This document shows positions 17,517 to 26,346 of a stretch of 32,655 bases of DNA, in pieces. Each line of letters begins with the position of its first letter. Within the stretch, counting starts at the first letter, position 1. The notes below the pieces were generated by a model. That model worked only from the letters and a program-made list of their open reading frames with translations. It did no database searches and was not told where the DNA came from. The position numbers and the translations under genes were made by a program. Source of the stretch: Rhizorhapis sp. SPR117 (GTDB taxonomy: Bacteria > Pseudomonadota > Alphaproteobacteria > Sphingomonadales > Sphingomonadaceae); NCBI RefSeq assembly GCF_021742065.1, contig NZ_JAKKIE010000044.1, positions 1-32,655 on the forward strand, written 5' to 3'.

Positions 17517-17876
17517 TTGCACGGACCGGATGACAGCATAGACCCGCTACAGGACGAACCGATAAAGGACGTCTTGACCCGTCTTATTGCAAGCGGGAAA
17601 AGCTATGCCCAGGCCGAAATCGACCGGCAAAAAATCTGGGTAAGGGAAATCAGCCTGCAATTCGGCATTATCGCCGGATTGATAGCCCTGGCGGCCTTTC
17701 TGACACTGGCATCGACCGTTGGGTTGATCGTCGGCATCATCATCGCCTTGATACCAGCGATGGGAGCATGGGGCGCGACTGCCGTCGTCGTCGGCGGCGT
17801 GCTGATCGTCGTCTTCCTGCTGCTAATGTCCGCACGAAACCGGTTTCGGCGTTTGATCAGCGAGGAGCGGCCATGA
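17517..17876 (+). CDS. Phage holin family (Holin-X-like) membrane protein
   Basis: 119 residues with two transmembrane helices: ISLQFGIIAGLIALAAFLTL (about 44-65) and the stretch TAVVVGGVLIVVFLLLM near 88-104, preceded by an amphipathic helix rich in charged residues (KSYAQAEIDRQKIWV). This matches the Holin-X/DUF1469 class of two-helix proteins, which despite the name are usually not phage lysis genes. The start is TTG at 17517: a TGA closes the frame at 17508-17510 and no in-frame ATG occurs before the helices. CAGGGTGATGAG supplies the ribosome-binding site. Its stop overlaps the next ATG by ATGA. Confidence 0.75.
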   Translation: MHGPDDSIDPLQDEPIKDVLTRLIASGKSYAQAEIDRQKIWVREISLQFGIIAGLIALAAFLTLASTVGLIVGIIIALIPAMGAWGATAVVVGGVLIVVFLLLMSARNRFRRLISEERP

Positions 17877-18217
17877 AACTGACCCCCCCCAGCAACAGCT
17901 ATCGACAGGCCAAACGCAAAGCGGATGTGGCGCGGGAAGATTTCCGGCATTCGGTCGAGACAGCACGCGACCGATTGGCGCCCCGTCGGTTAAAAGCTGA
18001 TGCAGCCTTAAAACTGCGTCAGACGGTATTCGCTGCACGCCATGCTGCCACGGCAAAAGCTCGCGCTCATCCGTTCTTGCTGATGGGCCTATTATCTGGA
18101 ATCGTTGGGTTTATCTTCCGTGGGCCCGTCATGGCACTTTGCCGGACCGCAGGCGTTTCTCTGAACAAAACCGTGCAGAAGGCATGGCAAGCCCGCAAAC
18201 ATTCAGGAGACGATTAA
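17873..18217 (+). CDS. Basic single-pass membrane protein of unknown function
   Basis: 114 residues from the ATG at 17873, strongly basic. A helical region of about 60 residues (ADVAREDFRHSVETARDRLA) is followed by one membrane segment, HPFLLMGLLSGIVGFIFRGP (about 69-88), and a short basic tail. I recognise no named family. Orientation cannot be settled. The start is fixed by ATGA overlap with the holin-like gene and by GAGGAG five to eight bases upstream. The stop TAA shares its last A with the next ATG. Presumably works with its operon partners in envelope stress. Confidence 0.65.
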   Translation: MKLTPPSNSYRQAKRKADVAREDFRHSVETARDRLAPRRLKADAALKLRQTVFAARHAATAKARAHPFLLMGLLSGIVGFIFRGPVMALCRTAGVSLNKTVQKAWQARKHSGDD

Positions 18218-18756
18218 TGAACAACGACCTTGAAGATCAACTCAACCGCGCGCGCGAATATGCCGGCGAAAAGGTCACCGGCGCATCGGAACAGATCAGC
18301 GAACTTAGCGCCAAAGCCAGGGACAATGCCGCCAGGATCGTTGAAACCTCCCGTGAAAAGGCTGACGAAATCTCGGCACGCGGCGTAAAAGTCATTCAGG
18401 AAAACCCACTTGCGGTGGTCGCTGGCGGCTTGGCGCTTGGCGCGCTGCTCGGCGTGTTTTTGTCCAAGACGAAGCGGTCGCGGGGCAAGGCCGCGTCCAG
18501 GCTGGCGACGGGGTTGCTGGCGGCCAAGGGTATGGGCGCCGCGGCATCAGGCGAAGTGGCCAAAACGGCCAGCAAGTTCAAAAGCAACGTCAAAACGAGA
18601 CTGAACGACATCAATCCGGACACAGCGAAGGCAAAGGTGGGCGAACTGATCGATACTGAAGCGGCCAGGGACAGAGTCGGCGATCTGATCGAAAAGGCGA
18701 GCGAAGCCGTCAGTTCGGCGGGCAAAAGCGCGGCGGAAAGCCTGCGGCGGAAATGA
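18217..18756 (+). CDS. DUF883-like membrane-tethered helical protein
   Basis: 179 residues from the ATG at 18217. The first 70 residues are helical and charged (REYAGEKVTGASEQISELSA), then a PLAVVAGGLALGALLGVFLS membrane segment of glycine-zipper type, as in the ElaB/YqjD group. Unlike those proteins, an 85-residue Lys/Ala-rich helical tail follows. AGGAGA precedes the ATG, which overlaps the previous stop (TAATG). ElaB-type proteins bind ribosomes or respond to stress at stationary phase; the same role here is inference. Last gene of the operon. Confidence 0.68.
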   Translation: MNNDLEDQLNRAREYAGEKVTGASEQISELSAKARDNAARIVETSREKADEISARGVKVIQENPLAVVAGGLALGALLGVFLSKTKRSRGKAASRLATGLLAAKGMGAAASGEVAKTASKFKSNVKTRLNDINPDTAKAKVGELIDTEAARDRVGDLIEKASEAVSSAGKSAAESLRRK

Positions 18757-18853
18757 TAAGCCTCGGTCTTTTTTGACGGATTTGGATCAGGCCCGCTTGG
18801 CTGCCCGCGACATCGCTGCTAGCTGACGCTCTTCCTTGGTGAAAGGTGGCTAA

Positions 18854-19075
18854 GTGAGCAAAATGCATCTCGTTATGGGAGGGCGCGTCCGCGATCCCAG
18901 AACGCTTGAGTTTGAAGACCTGTCCGCGATCGAGGTCATCGGAGTTTTTCCCGATTATAAAAGCGCTGAAAAGGCATGGCGCGCGGCCGCGCAACGTACC
19001 GTGGACGATGCGGAAATGAAATATGTGGTGGTGCATCTGCACAAGTTGCTGGAACCGGAGGCAGATCAGGGCTGA
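18854..19075 (+). CDS. DUF4170 family protein
   Basis: 73 residues with the DUF4170 pattern: KMHLVMGGRVRDPRTLEFED, IEVIGVFPDYKSAEKAWRAA and QRTVDDAEMKYVVVHLHKLL. Members are short, soluble and alphaproteobacterial, with no known function. The start is GTG at 18854: AAAGGTGG is upstream and no in-frame ATG occurs before KMHLV. The gene converges on the rhomboid gene, 39 bp downstream. Confidence 0.85.
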   Translation: MSKMHLVMGGRVRDPRTLEFEDLSAIEVIGVFPDYKSAEKAWRAAAQRTVDDAEMKYVVVHLHKLLEPEADQG

Positions 19076-19114
19076 TTGTCACCAGCAGTCCTTCGATGAG
19101 TCAAACAGATCGCG

Positions 19115-19726
19115 CTATCGCTTGCTCTTGAACCGCACATGGACAAGCGGTCGCGTCAGTATAAGACCTGCTATGAAACCGCCGATGTGCGCGCCGATGG
19201 CAATACGTCCAAGGCCGCCAAAACTGACGAATCCGACCATCAATTGGATGATGGTCCAAGCGGCTGCCAGCCAGATTACACGTATAAAATTAGCCGAAAA
19301 TGGGCCAATCGCCTTTACCTCGCGCTGGCTATAGAGCAATGCATAGGTGCCAAGAACGGCGGAAATGGCACCGCTCGCCCCGATCATCGGACTATCGGAA
19401 GCCGGATTGAACGCAAATTCGGTTGCAGCCGCAGCATAAGCGCCAATCACGAAAAGCACCAGCAACAGCTTGCCGCCCAATATCGTTTCGACAAAGCGCC
19501 CGCAAAAGAACAGCATCAGCATGTTGAACGCCAGATGCATGAAGCCTGCATGCAGGAAAGCAGCCGATAGCGGCGTCAACCAGACCGGAACGCCACCTGG
19601 CACATCAAGCCCGCCTGTAGCGCGCAGCGGGATAAAGCCGCCAAAGACCGCCGCATAATCCACGCCCCAGATAAAAGACGACAACAGGAAGGCCGCGACG
19701 ATGCTCCCGGCCAGCCAATTTGTCAT
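19115..19726 (-). CDS. Rhomboid family intramembrane serine protease
   Basis: 203 residues, six hydrophobic helices. The catalytic serine is S118 in MIGASGAISAVLG (GxSG) and the catalytic histidine is H180 in AHIGGFIAG; the conserved H64-N68 (HLAFN) is also present. Rhomboids cleave transmembrane substrates inside the membrane. The ATG at 19726 with GGTGGG upstream was chosen; an in-frame GTG at 19747 would add seven residues. It follows greA by 27 bp, so it is probably co-transcribed from the carAB-greA operon. The substrate is unknown. Confidence 0.9.
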   Translation of the reverse strand: MTNWLAGSIVAAFLLSSFIWGVDYAAVFGGFIPLRATGGLDVPGGVPVWLTPLSAAFLHAGFMHLAFNMLMLFFCGRFVETILGGKLLLVLFVIGAYAAAATEFAFNPASDSPMIGASGAISAVLGTYALLYSQREVKAIGPFSANFIRVIWLAAAWTIIQLMVGFVSFGGLGRIAIGAHIGGFIAGLILTRPLVHVRFKSKR

Positions 19727-19753
19727 TTTCCCACCGGGAATATTCACGGGCGG

Positions 19754-20230
19754 TTAGATAAACTCGATTTTGGAGACATAATAACAGCGGTCGCCCGACG
19801 GCACGGTCACTTCGACCTCGTCATCGACCTTGCGGCCGATCAATGCGCGGCCAAGCGGGCTGTTATAGCTGATCTTGCCCGATTTGGCGTCCGCTTCTGC
19901 CTGACCGACGATCTGGTACGTGACCGGCTTTTCATCATCGTCCAGCAACGTCACAGTCGCGCCAAACACGATCTTGTCGCCTGACAGGGACTTTGGATCG
20001 ATAATCTGGGCGCGGCTGAGCTTGTCTTCCAGATCCCCAATGGTCGCTTCGACCTGGCCCTGCCGTTCCTTGGCCGCATGATATTCGGCATTTTCCGAAA
20101 GGTCGCCATGGGCGCGGGCTTCTTCAATCGCCTCAACGATTTTTGGCCGCTCCGCCTTTAACAAACGCAACTGCGCCGTCATTTTTTCGTGCCCTTCGGC
20201 GAGCATCGGCATTTTCTCAACGGTCGCCAT
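19754..20230 (-). CDS. greA: Transcription elongation factor GreA
   Basis: 158 residues, full length for GreA. The N-terminal coiled coil carries the acidic tip [20 protein letters not shown], whose D and E residues enter the RNA polymerase secondary channel. The C-terminal FKBP-like domain has [43 protein letters not shown]. It stimulates cleavage of the backtracked transcript. The ATG at 20230 is clear, although a CTAG and AAAGGAACG upstream give only a moderate ribosome-binding site. It lies 78 bp after carB, an arrangement usual for sphingomonads. Confidence 0.97.
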   Translation of the reverse strand: MATVEKMPMLAEGHEKMTAQLRLLKAERPKIVEAIEEARAHGDLSENAEYHAAKERQGQVEATIGDLEDKLSRAQIIDPKSLSGDKIVFGATVTLLDDDEKPVTYQIVGQAEADAKSGKISYNSPLGRALIGRKVDDEVEVTVPSGDRCYYVSKIEFI

Positions 20231-20308
20231 CTAGCGTTCCTTTGTCAAAAATCTCATCACGCGGCCCACCCTGACTGGCCACCGCAGCATCACACAGATT
20301 GTCGGAGA

Positions 20309-23300
20309 TCAAGCGTGCGAATGTTCATAATAGGATTGCAGCGCACGCACTTCAAGAGTGTGTCCACGCAATGCTTCGATCGCCTCCACCGCCGCGACGC
20401 TTCCCGCCGCCGTTGTGAATGACGGAATTTTCATAGCAAGCGCTGACGCACGGATCGACTGGCTGTCCTTAAGCGATTGCCAGCCTTCAGTCGAATTGAA
20501 GATCAGGTCGATGCCGCCATCCTTGATCTTGTCGACGATATGCGGGCGACCCAGCGCAACTTTGTTGACTTCCTCGACCTTGATTCCCGCATCGGCGAGG
20601 AAACGCGCCGTTCCGCCGGTCGCAACGATATTGAAGCCCAGGGCAGCGATTTTCCTGGCAGCGGGCAGGATGACTATCTTGTCGCTGTCCTTGACCGAAA
20701 TGAAGACGCTGCCTGATTGCGGCAAGATGACGCCAGCTCCGAGCTGTGACTTTGCGAAGGCAGTGGCGAAATCGCTGTCGATGCCCATCACTTCGCCGGT
20801 CGATTTCATTTCCGGCGACAATACAGGGTCGGTGCCCGGAAAACGGCCAAAGGGGAAAACCGCCTCCTTGACCGCGATATGATCGATGTGCCGGTTGATC
20901 TGCGGCAAATCCTTCAGCTTTTCGCCCGCCATGACGCGCGCGGCGATCTTCGCAATGGGCGCCCCAATCGCCTTGGCTACGAAGGGGACCGTGCGGCTGG
21001 CACGCGGGTTGACCTCGATCAGGTAAACCTCTTCATCCTTCACCGCGAACTGGATGTTCATCAAGCCATGGACGTTCAGGCCGCGTGCGAGCAATTCGGT
21101 CTGCCGCTCGATTTCCGCGATAATGCCTGATGACAGGCTGTAGGGCGGCAGCGAACAGGCGCTGTCGCCCGAATGGACCCCGGCTTCCTCGATGTGCTGG
21201 AGCACGCCCGCGACGACCACGTCGGTGCCATCGCAAATCGCATCCACATCCACCTCCACCGCGTCGCGCAGGTAGCGGTCGATCAGCACCGGACTGTCGC
21301 CGGAAACCTGAACCGCCGTGGCGATATAATCGTCAAGCTGGCTTTCGCCGTCGACAATCTCCATCGCCCGTCCGCCAAGGACATAGGAGGGACGAATGAG
21401 GACAGGATAGCCGATGCGGTTGGCGACCGCGATGGCTTCATCCCGGCTGCGCGCAATGCCGTTTTCGGGTTGCTTGAGTTTCAGCTTGTGAACAAGCTTG
21501 GCAAAGCGCTCACGATCTTCGGCGAGGTCGATGGCATCGGGTGAGGTTCCAAGAATGGGTATCCCCGCATCCTCCAGCGCTTGTGCAAGGCTCAGGGGCG
21601 TCTGGCCCCCGAACTGGACGATGACACCGACCAATGTGCCTTTGGATTGTTCGACATCAAGGATTTCAAGCACGTCCTCGACCGTCAGCGGCTCAAAATA
21701 AAGGCGGTCGGACGTGTCATAATCGGTCGACACCGTTTCCGGATTGCAGTTGATCATGATCGTCTCATAACCGGCCTCATCCAGCGCAAAACAGGCGTGG
21801 CAGCAGCAATAATCGAACTCGATCCCCTGCCCGATCCGGTTGGGACCACCACCAAGGATCACGATCTTTTTACGATCCGAAGGCATTGCCTCATTTTCCG
21901 GCTCGCCAAAGGTCGGGGCTTCGTAGGTCGAATACATATAAGGCGTGCGGGCTTCGAACTCCGCAGCGCAGGTGTCGATCCGCTTGAATACCGGGCGGAC
22001 GTTCAGGCGGTGCCGTAATGCGCGCACCTCCGCCTCGGTCACGCCGCCGGTCATTGCCTTGACCGTTTCGTGGATCAGGCCGGAACTGTGCGCAACGGCG
22101 CGGCGTGTGCCCTTGGGCAAATGGGCGGATTGCAGCGACAGGAAAGCGAGACGCTTGTCGGAAAAGCCCATGGCTTTGAGACGGCGCAAACCCTCGGCAT
22201 CGCCCGGCAAGCCGTTCTCGCAAATGTCGTTTTCGACATCGACGATTTCCTTGATCCGATCCAGAAACCAGGGGTCATATTTAGCGACGGCATGGACTTC
22301 CTGTATGCTCAGCCCTTCACGCAAAGCCTGCGCGGCGACCAGCAAACGATCAGGCGTGGGGCGCGCCAGTTCCGCGATAATGTCGTCCTTGGCCGCGCCT
22401 TGCAAATGCTCGACGAAGTTGAAGCCGGACAGGCCCGTCTCCAGACCGCGCAATGCTTTTTGCATCGATTCATGGATGTTGCGGCCGATCGCCATCACCT
22501 CGCCCACCGATTTCATCGCAGTGCCGAGCAAAGGCTCCGCGCCTTTGAACTTTTCAAAGGCAAAGCGGGGGATTTTGGTCACGACATAGTCGATGGTCGG
22601 TTCGAACGAGGCCGGGGTCGCGCCGGTAATATCGTTGGTGATCTCATCAAGTGTATAGCCAACGGCCAGCTTCGCGGCGACCTTGGCAATCGGGAAGCCC
22701 GTCGCCTTGGACGCGAGTGCCGACGAGCGCGACACGCGCGGATTCATTTCGATGACGACCAGCCGCCCGTCCTTGGGATTGACTGCGAACTGTACGTTGG
22801 AACCGCCTGTTTCTACACCGATTTCACGCAGCACCGCAATGCTGGCGTTGCGCATGATCTGATATTCCTTGTCGGTCAGGGTCAGCGCGGGTGCGACGGT
22901 GATGCTGTCGCCGGTATGCACGCCCATCGGATCGACATTTTCGATGGAACAGATGATGATGCAATTATCATGGCGGTCGCGCACGACCTCCATCTCATAT
23001 TCTTTCCACCCGAGCAGCGATTCCTCGATCAGCACCTCGGTCGTGGGGCTGGCATCAAGGCCACCGGTCACGATCTGCAAGAACTCATCCCGGTTATAGG
23101 CAATGCCGCCGCCGGTGCCGCCCATGGTAAAGCTTGGCCGGATGATAGAGGGAAGCCCGGTACGCTCCAGTACCGCCAGCGCTTCGTCCAGCGTATGCGC
23201 AATGCCCGACCGCGCGGATTCCAGCCCGATCTTGTCCATCGCATCACGGAATTTCAGCCGGTCCTCCGCCTTGTCGATGGCCTGCGCATCCGCACCGATC

Positions 23301-23644
23301 ATCTGGCAGCCATATTTTTCCAGCGTGCCGTCATTGAACAGCGCCAGCGCCGTGTTCAGCGCCGTTTGCCCGCCCATGGTCGGCAGCACCGCGTCGGGTC
23401 GTTCCTTCTCAATGATCTTCGCCACGATTTCCGGCGTGATCGGTTCGATATAGGTCGCATCCGCCATGTCCGGGTCGGTCATGATCGTCGCCGGGTTGGA
23501 GTTGACCAGGATGATCCGATAACCCTCCTCCTTCAACGCCTTGCACGCCTGCGTACCCGAATAATCGAACTCGCACGCCTGCCCAATGACGATGGGACCA
23601 GCGCCGATGATGAGGATGGAGGAGATGTCTGTTCTTTTGGGCAT
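20309..23644 (-). CDS. carB: Carbamoyl-phosphate synthase large subunit
   Basis: 1111 residues. Two homologous halves are visible: [20 protein letters not shown] and [12 protein letters not shown], with [14 protein letters not shown] in the first ATP-grasp domain; and [20 protein letters not shown] and [14 protein letters not shown] in the second. The C-terminal MGS-like allosteric domain includes [16 protein letters not shown]. It makes carbamoyl phosphate from bicarbonate, ATP and ammonia delivered from CarA, for arginine and pyrimidine synthesis. The ATG at 23644 overlaps the TAA of the unknown gene upstream by one base, so translation of carB may depend on that gene being translated. No strong Shine-Dalgarno sequence is visible directly upstream. 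Confidence 0.98.
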   Translation of the reverse strand: MPKRTDISSILIIGAGPIVIGQACEFDYSGTQACKALKEEGYRIILVNSNPATIMTDPDMADATYIEPITPEIVAKIIEKERPDAVLPTMGGQTALNTALALFNDGTLEKYGCQMIGADAQAIDKAEDRLKFRDAMDKIGLESARSGIAHTLDEALAVLERTGLPSIIRPSFTMGGTGGGIAYNRDEFLQIVTGGLDASPTTEVLIEESLLGWKEYEMEVVRDRHDNCIIICSIENVDPMGVHTGDSITVAPALTLTDKEYQIMRNASIAVLREIGVETGGSNVQFAVNPKDGRLVVIEMNPRVSRSSALASKATGFPIAKVAAKLAVGYTLDEITNDITGATPASFEPTIDYVVTKIPRFAFEKFKGAEPLLGTAMKSVGEVMAIGRNIHESMQKALRGLETGLSGFNFVEHLQGAAKDDIIAELARPTPDRLLVAAQALREGLSIQEVHAVAKYDPWFLDRIKEIVDVENDICENGLPGDAEGLRRLKAMGFSDKRLAFLSLQSAHLPKGTRRAVAHSSGLIHETVKAMTGGVTEAEVRALRHRLNVRPVFKRIDTCAAEFEARTPYMYSTYEAPTFGEPENEAMPSDRKKIVILGGGPNRIGQGIEFDYCCCHACFALDEAGYETIMINCNPETVSTDYDTSDRLYFEPLTVEDVLEILDVEQSKGTLVGVIVQFGGQTPLSLAQALEDAGIPILGTSPDAIDLAEDRERFAKLVHKLKLKQPENGIARSRDEAIAVANRIGYPVLIRPSYVLGGRAMEIVDGESQLDDYIATAVQVSGDSPVLIDRYLRDAVEVDVDAICDGTDVVVAGVLQHIEEAGVHSGDSACSLPPYSLSSGIIAEIERQTELLARGLNVHGLMNIQFAVKDEEVYLIEVNPRASRTVPFVAKAIGAPIAKIAARVMAGEKLKDLPQINRHIDHIAVKEAVFPFGRFPGTDPVLSPEMKSTGEVMGIDSDFATAFAKSQLGAGVILPQSGSVFISVKDSDKIVILPAARKIAALGFNIVATGGTARFLADAGIKVEEVNKVALGRPHIVDKIKDGGIDLIFNSTEGWQSLKDSQSIRASALAMKIPSFTTAAGSVAAVEAIEALRGHTLEVRALQSYYEHSHA

Positions 23645-24435
23645 TAGATCGGAATTCCAAAGAATTTCATAATTAATTTAAATAGCGCCGTAGCGGCCTG
23701 AGCTACAAATGTACCTGCGGATTTTTCAGCTATCCACGTGAGTGTCTTTTGAGATCGACTAATTAATTCCGACGACCGCACGAATTTTTTCGAAAATGAA
23801 GACTCAATTTGAGCCACCTCTTCAACAACAGCTTGTGCTTGTTCAGAACCTATATCACCAAGGTCGTTGCCATTGGTGAGCCTATTTCTCAGTTCCGCTG
23901 CAGCAACTTTAATCTCTTCTACAATAGGGTCATTGTCATCAATTCGAACCACGCGATCACTAGCAGGAACTTCAATTTCTCCAACGGCTGTTCGTCGAAC
24001 AATTTCGTCCATAGCTGTCCGTAACCATTCGTTACCAAAAGCGCTATATTTTCTAAGAACCTTAAAAGTATTGTAGGAATTCAAGTACGGAAAATAGGTT
24101 TCCTCCGCTCTTGAAATACCTAAATTTTCGTCCGGAGCCCTCCTAATGATGTCGTCATATTGCTCTCGCTCAGACTGAACACGATCCATAAATCTTTGGA
24201 AGCGCCGCTCATTTATTACAACAAATGTTCCAGCAAATTCATCGCTCTCGACATACGAGATGTCACAACGATTTAATATTCGTATCGCGTCATTTATATC
24301 TTCTTCAGAGGCCTTAACTTTCCAAAAACTCCTTAAAGTCTGACGCAGCTTATCTTTTGGTAGAGTAATGCCAGCATCTAATCCTCGAGCTATATCAACG
24401 AGCGCGGCCGCATAATATTCCCCGAGCTTGGTCAA
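23644..24435 (-). CDS. Unknown AT-rich accessory protein inserted between carA and carB
   Basis: 263 residues, not recognised by name. Base composition differs from the flanks: hand counts give 26/60 and 24/60 G+C in 23701-23760 and 23761-23820, against 33/60 in nearby carA and carB lines. Residues 1-75 look like a winged-helix fold ([20 protein letters not shown] then [15 protein letters not shown]). A middle segment has [20 protein letters not shown]. From about 165, [19 protein letters not shown] then [10 protein letters not shown] leads to a C-terminal hydrophobic helix ([20 protein letters not shown]); a similar PASDRVV-(D)xNxP, coiled, hydrophobic-tail module occurs, from memory, in other accessory proteins. 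The start is TTG (24435-24433), overlapping the carA stop as TTGA, with GGAGGTGA inside the end of carA. The stop overlaps the carB ATG. A defence or membrane effector role is only a guess. Confidence 0.75.
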   Translation of the reverse strand: MTKLGEYYAAALVDIARGLDAGITLPKDKLRQTLRSFWKVKASEEDINDAIRILNRCDISYVESDEFAGTFVVINERRFQRFMDRVQSEREQYDDIIRRAPDENLGISRAEETYFPYLNSYNTFKVLRKYSAFGNEWLRTAMDEIVRRTAVGEIEVPASDRVVRIDDNDPIVEEIKVAAAELRNRLTNGNDLGDIGSEQAQAVVEEVAQIESSFSKKFVRSSELISRSQKTLTWIAEKSAGTFVAQAATALFKLIMKFFGIPI

Positions 24436-25697
24436 CGGCTCACCTCCAACCCCTCCACAAACCGCTGGAACAGATAGAAACTGTCCTGCGGCCCCGGAGA
24501 CGCTTCGGGGTGGTACTGCACCGAAAAGGCGGCACGATCCGTCAGTTCCAGCCCGCAGAGCGAGCCGTCGAACAGCGACACATGCGTTACTTTCGCATTG
24601 TTGGGCAGCGTGTCGATATCGACCGCAAAGCCGTGGTTCATGCTGGTGATTTCTACCACGCCGTCGGACAGCCGCTTGACCGGGTGGTTGGCGCCGCGAT
24701 GGCCCTGAAACATCTTCACGGTCTTTGCGCCGACCGCCAGGCCCAATAGCTGGTGGCCAAGGCAGATGCCGAAGATCGGGATTTCGGCATCAAGCAGCTT
24801 GCGGATCACCGGCACGGCATATGCGCCCGTCGCGGCCGGATCGCCCGGACCGTTGGAGAGGAACACACCGGCGGGTTTCTGCGCCATGACATCCTCAAAG
24901 CTAGCCGTCGCAGGCAACACCGTTACCTTTGCGCCCGCGCGGACGAGATTGCGGAAGATGTTATTCTTTGCGCCATAGTCAATCGCGACGACATGGGGGC
25001 GCTGTTTCCCCTCCCGCAAGCGGGAGGGGTTAGGGGAGGGAGTGTCATCGCTGGAGGTTACAGACCCTCCCTCGGCCCCTCCCGCAAGCGGGAGGGGAGA
25101 GTCGGCCTCACCCACCCCATAGCCAAAACCAAGCCGCCAGATGCCGTCTTTCCACGGCCGCATTTCCTTGTTCGTCACCTCGATGGCGAGGTCCATGCCC
25201 TCCAGCCCCGGCCAACTTTGCGCCTTGGTCAGCAGCGCGTCGATGTCGAACTTGCCCTCGGGATCATGTGCGATCACTGCATTGGGGGCTCCCGACAGGC
25301 GAATACGACGGGTCAGCGCGCGTGTATCAATGCCGGCCAGTCCGATCCGGCCATTCGCCTTCATCCATTCATCAAATGGCTGCACATTACGGAAACTGCT
25401 GGGCCGCGTCACATCCTCGCGCACGATACAGCCAAGCGCATGGGGCGCATCGGCCTCCACATCGTCCGCATTGGTGCCGACATTACCGATATGCGGGAAC
25501 GTGAAATTAATAATCTGCCCCGCATAGCTGGGGTCGGTCATCACCTCCTGATAGCCGGTCATGGCGGTGTTGAAGCACACTTCACCCACCGCATTGCCGA
25601 CTGCGCCGAAACCACGCCCGAACAGGATCGTTCCGTCCGCCAATACCAATATCCCGGTAGCTCCTTTGGGCACGGTCGGGGATTTGGCGTCAGCCAT
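24432..25697 (-). CDS. carA: Carbamoyl-phosphate synthase small subunit, with a 30-codon palindrome insert
   Basis: 421 residues from the ATG at 25697 (AAGGACG upstream). N-terminal CPSase small-chain domain: FNTAMTGYQEVMTDPSYAGQ, GNVGTNADDVEA, REDVTRPSSFRN, GLAGIDTRALTRR. C-terminal class I glutaminase: FLSNGPGDPA, catalytic Cys about residue 312 in GICLGHQLLGLA, and His/Glu in YHPEASPGPQD. It hydrolyses glutamine and channels ammonia to CarB. Residues 201-230 (from PLPLAGGAEGG to NPSRLREG) are encoded by an inverted pair of palindromic repeats and match no part of the usual family sequence. They sit in the linker directly before HVVAIDYG, where the glutaminase domain begins, so function is probably retained. 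The C-terminal codons carry the Shine-Dalgarno sequence for the next gene. Confidence 0.97.
   Translation of the reverse strand: MADAKSPTVPKGATGILVLADGTILFGRGFGAVGNAVGEVCFNTAMTGYQEVMTDPSYAGQIINFTFPHIGNVGTNADDVEADAPHALGCIVREDVTRPSSFRNVQPFDEWMKANGRIGLAGIDTRALTRRIRLSGAPNAVIAHDPEGKFDIDALLTKAQSWPGLEGMDLAIEVTNKEMRPWKDGIWRLGFGYGVGEADSPLPLAGGAEGGSVTSSDDTPSPNPSRLREGKQRPHVVAIDYGAKNNIFRNLVRAGAKVTVLPATASFEDVMAQKPAGVFLSNGPGDPAATGAYAVPVIRKLLDAEIPIFGICLGHQLLGLAVGAKTVKMFQGHRGANHPVKRLSDGVVEITSMNHGFAVDIDTLPNNAKVTHVSLFDGSLCGLELTDRAAFSVQYHPEASPGPQDSFYLFQRFVEGLEVSR
25008..25097. repeat. 90-bp inverted pair of palindromic repeats inside carA
   Basis: Two perfect 22-bp palindromes (arms CCCCTCCCGC and GCGGGAGGGG around AA) lie at 25008-25029 and 25076-25097. 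Each has a G-rich tail pointing inward (TTAGGGGAGGG at 25030-25040; the other is GGCCGAGGGAGGG on the minus strand). Edge to edge it is exactly 90 bp, equal to carA codons 201-230 in register. The same palindrome flanks the DUF559 gene at 26309-26744. Confidence 0.9.
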
Positions 25698-25851
25698 GGC
25701 AAATCGTCCTTTTTGTGTTCTTGGGCATGCCCGCATTTAGCAGGCTAAACGGACGCGGAACTAGGCCTCTGCGCCGCTTTGGTCAATCTATTAAAATCAG
25801 AAATACCCCGCTATAGCTGTACGTTTCCAGACAAGAGGATGAAAGCGCCCG

Positions 25852-26304
25852 ATGATTCGCGACCAGATCAAAGCTGCCCAGACCGCCGCCATGAAAGGAG
25901 GCGACAAGGAAAGGCTCGCCGCTGTCCGTCTGATTCTTGCCAAGATCAAGGACCGCGATATCGAACTGCGCACCGCAAAGCAGGTGCCGGAGGATGACGC
26001 GCTGGTGACCGAAGTGCTGCAAAAAATGGTGAAGCAGCGGCGCGAATCGATTGCCATGTACGAACAGGGCGGCCGCGCCGAACTCGCCGCGAAGGAACAG
26101 GCGGAGGTCGATGTGATCGAAGGCTTTCTGCCCGCACAGATGAGCGAGGCGGAAACCGCCGCCGCCATCGAAGCGATCAAGGCGGAAGTCGGCGCGGAAA
26201 GCGTCAAGGACATGGGCAAGGTGATGGCGGTGCTGAAAGAACGGCATGGCACGCAGCTCGACATGAGCAAGGCCAGCGGTCTGGTGAAGGCGGTACTTTC
26301 TTAA
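25852..26304 (+). CDS. yqeY: GatB/YqeY domain protein
   Basis: 150 residues spanning the full GatB/YqeY family: RDQIKAAQTAAMKGGDKERL, RLILAKIKDRDIELR, KMVKQRRESIAMYEQGGR, EQAEVDVIEGFLPAQMSEAE, KDMGKVMAVLKERHG and a final SGLVKAVLS. The domain is homologous to the tRNA-binding tail of the amidotransferase subunit GatB; YqeY itself has no firmly established function. The ATG at 25852 follows AGAGGATG. It normally sits immediately before dnaG and rpoD in this bacterial order; here the two are separated by the DUF559 element. Divergent from carA, with 154 bp between start codons. Confidence 0.92.
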   Translation: MIRDQIKAAQTAAMKGGDKERLAAVRLILAKIKDRDIELRTAKQVPEDDALVTEVLQKMVKQRRESIAMYEQGGRAELAAKEQAEVDVIEGFLPAQMSEAETAAAIEAIKAEVGAESVKDMGKVMAVLKERHGTQLDMSKASGLVKAVLS

Positions 26305-26308
26305 AAGA

Positions 26309-26344
26309 CTCCCCTCCCGCTTGCGGGAGGGGTTGGGGGAGGGC
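26309..26344 (+). repeat. Left terminal inverted repeat of the DUF559 element
   Basis: Palindrome at 26311-26332 (centre TT) followed by TTGGGGGAGGGC. Its G-rich tail is the only Shine-Dalgarno-like sequence in front of the GTG start of the DUF559 gene (26347). As RNA the palindrome would form a 10-bp hairpin between yqeY and the nuclease gene. Confidence 0.9.
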
Positions 26345-26346
26345 AT

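Noticed and set aside
17517..17876. Prophage lysis module because of the holin-like gene
   Set aside because: No endolysin, structural or integrase genes nearby; Holin-X-like proteins are common chromosomal membrane proteins in this order.
18781..18845. Minus-strand peptide reading EERQLAAMSRAAKRA before a stop, like a gene 3' end
   Set aside because: The frame is closed by TAG only a few codons upstream and lies over the DUF4170 ribosome-binding site; too short to support a gene or named remnant.
22070..23647. Open frame of 525 codons on the plus strand opposite carB
   Set aside because: Mirror of carB codon structure; His/Arg/Gln-rich translation with no recognisable domain.
25008..25097. 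CRISPR-like array because of repeated palindromes
   Set aside because: Only two copies in inverted, not direct, orientation, with no regular spacers and no cas genes.
24753..25748. Open frame of 331 codons on the plus strand opposite carA
   Set aside because: Antisense to a complete carA; its translation contains the palindromic repeat by chance of frame.
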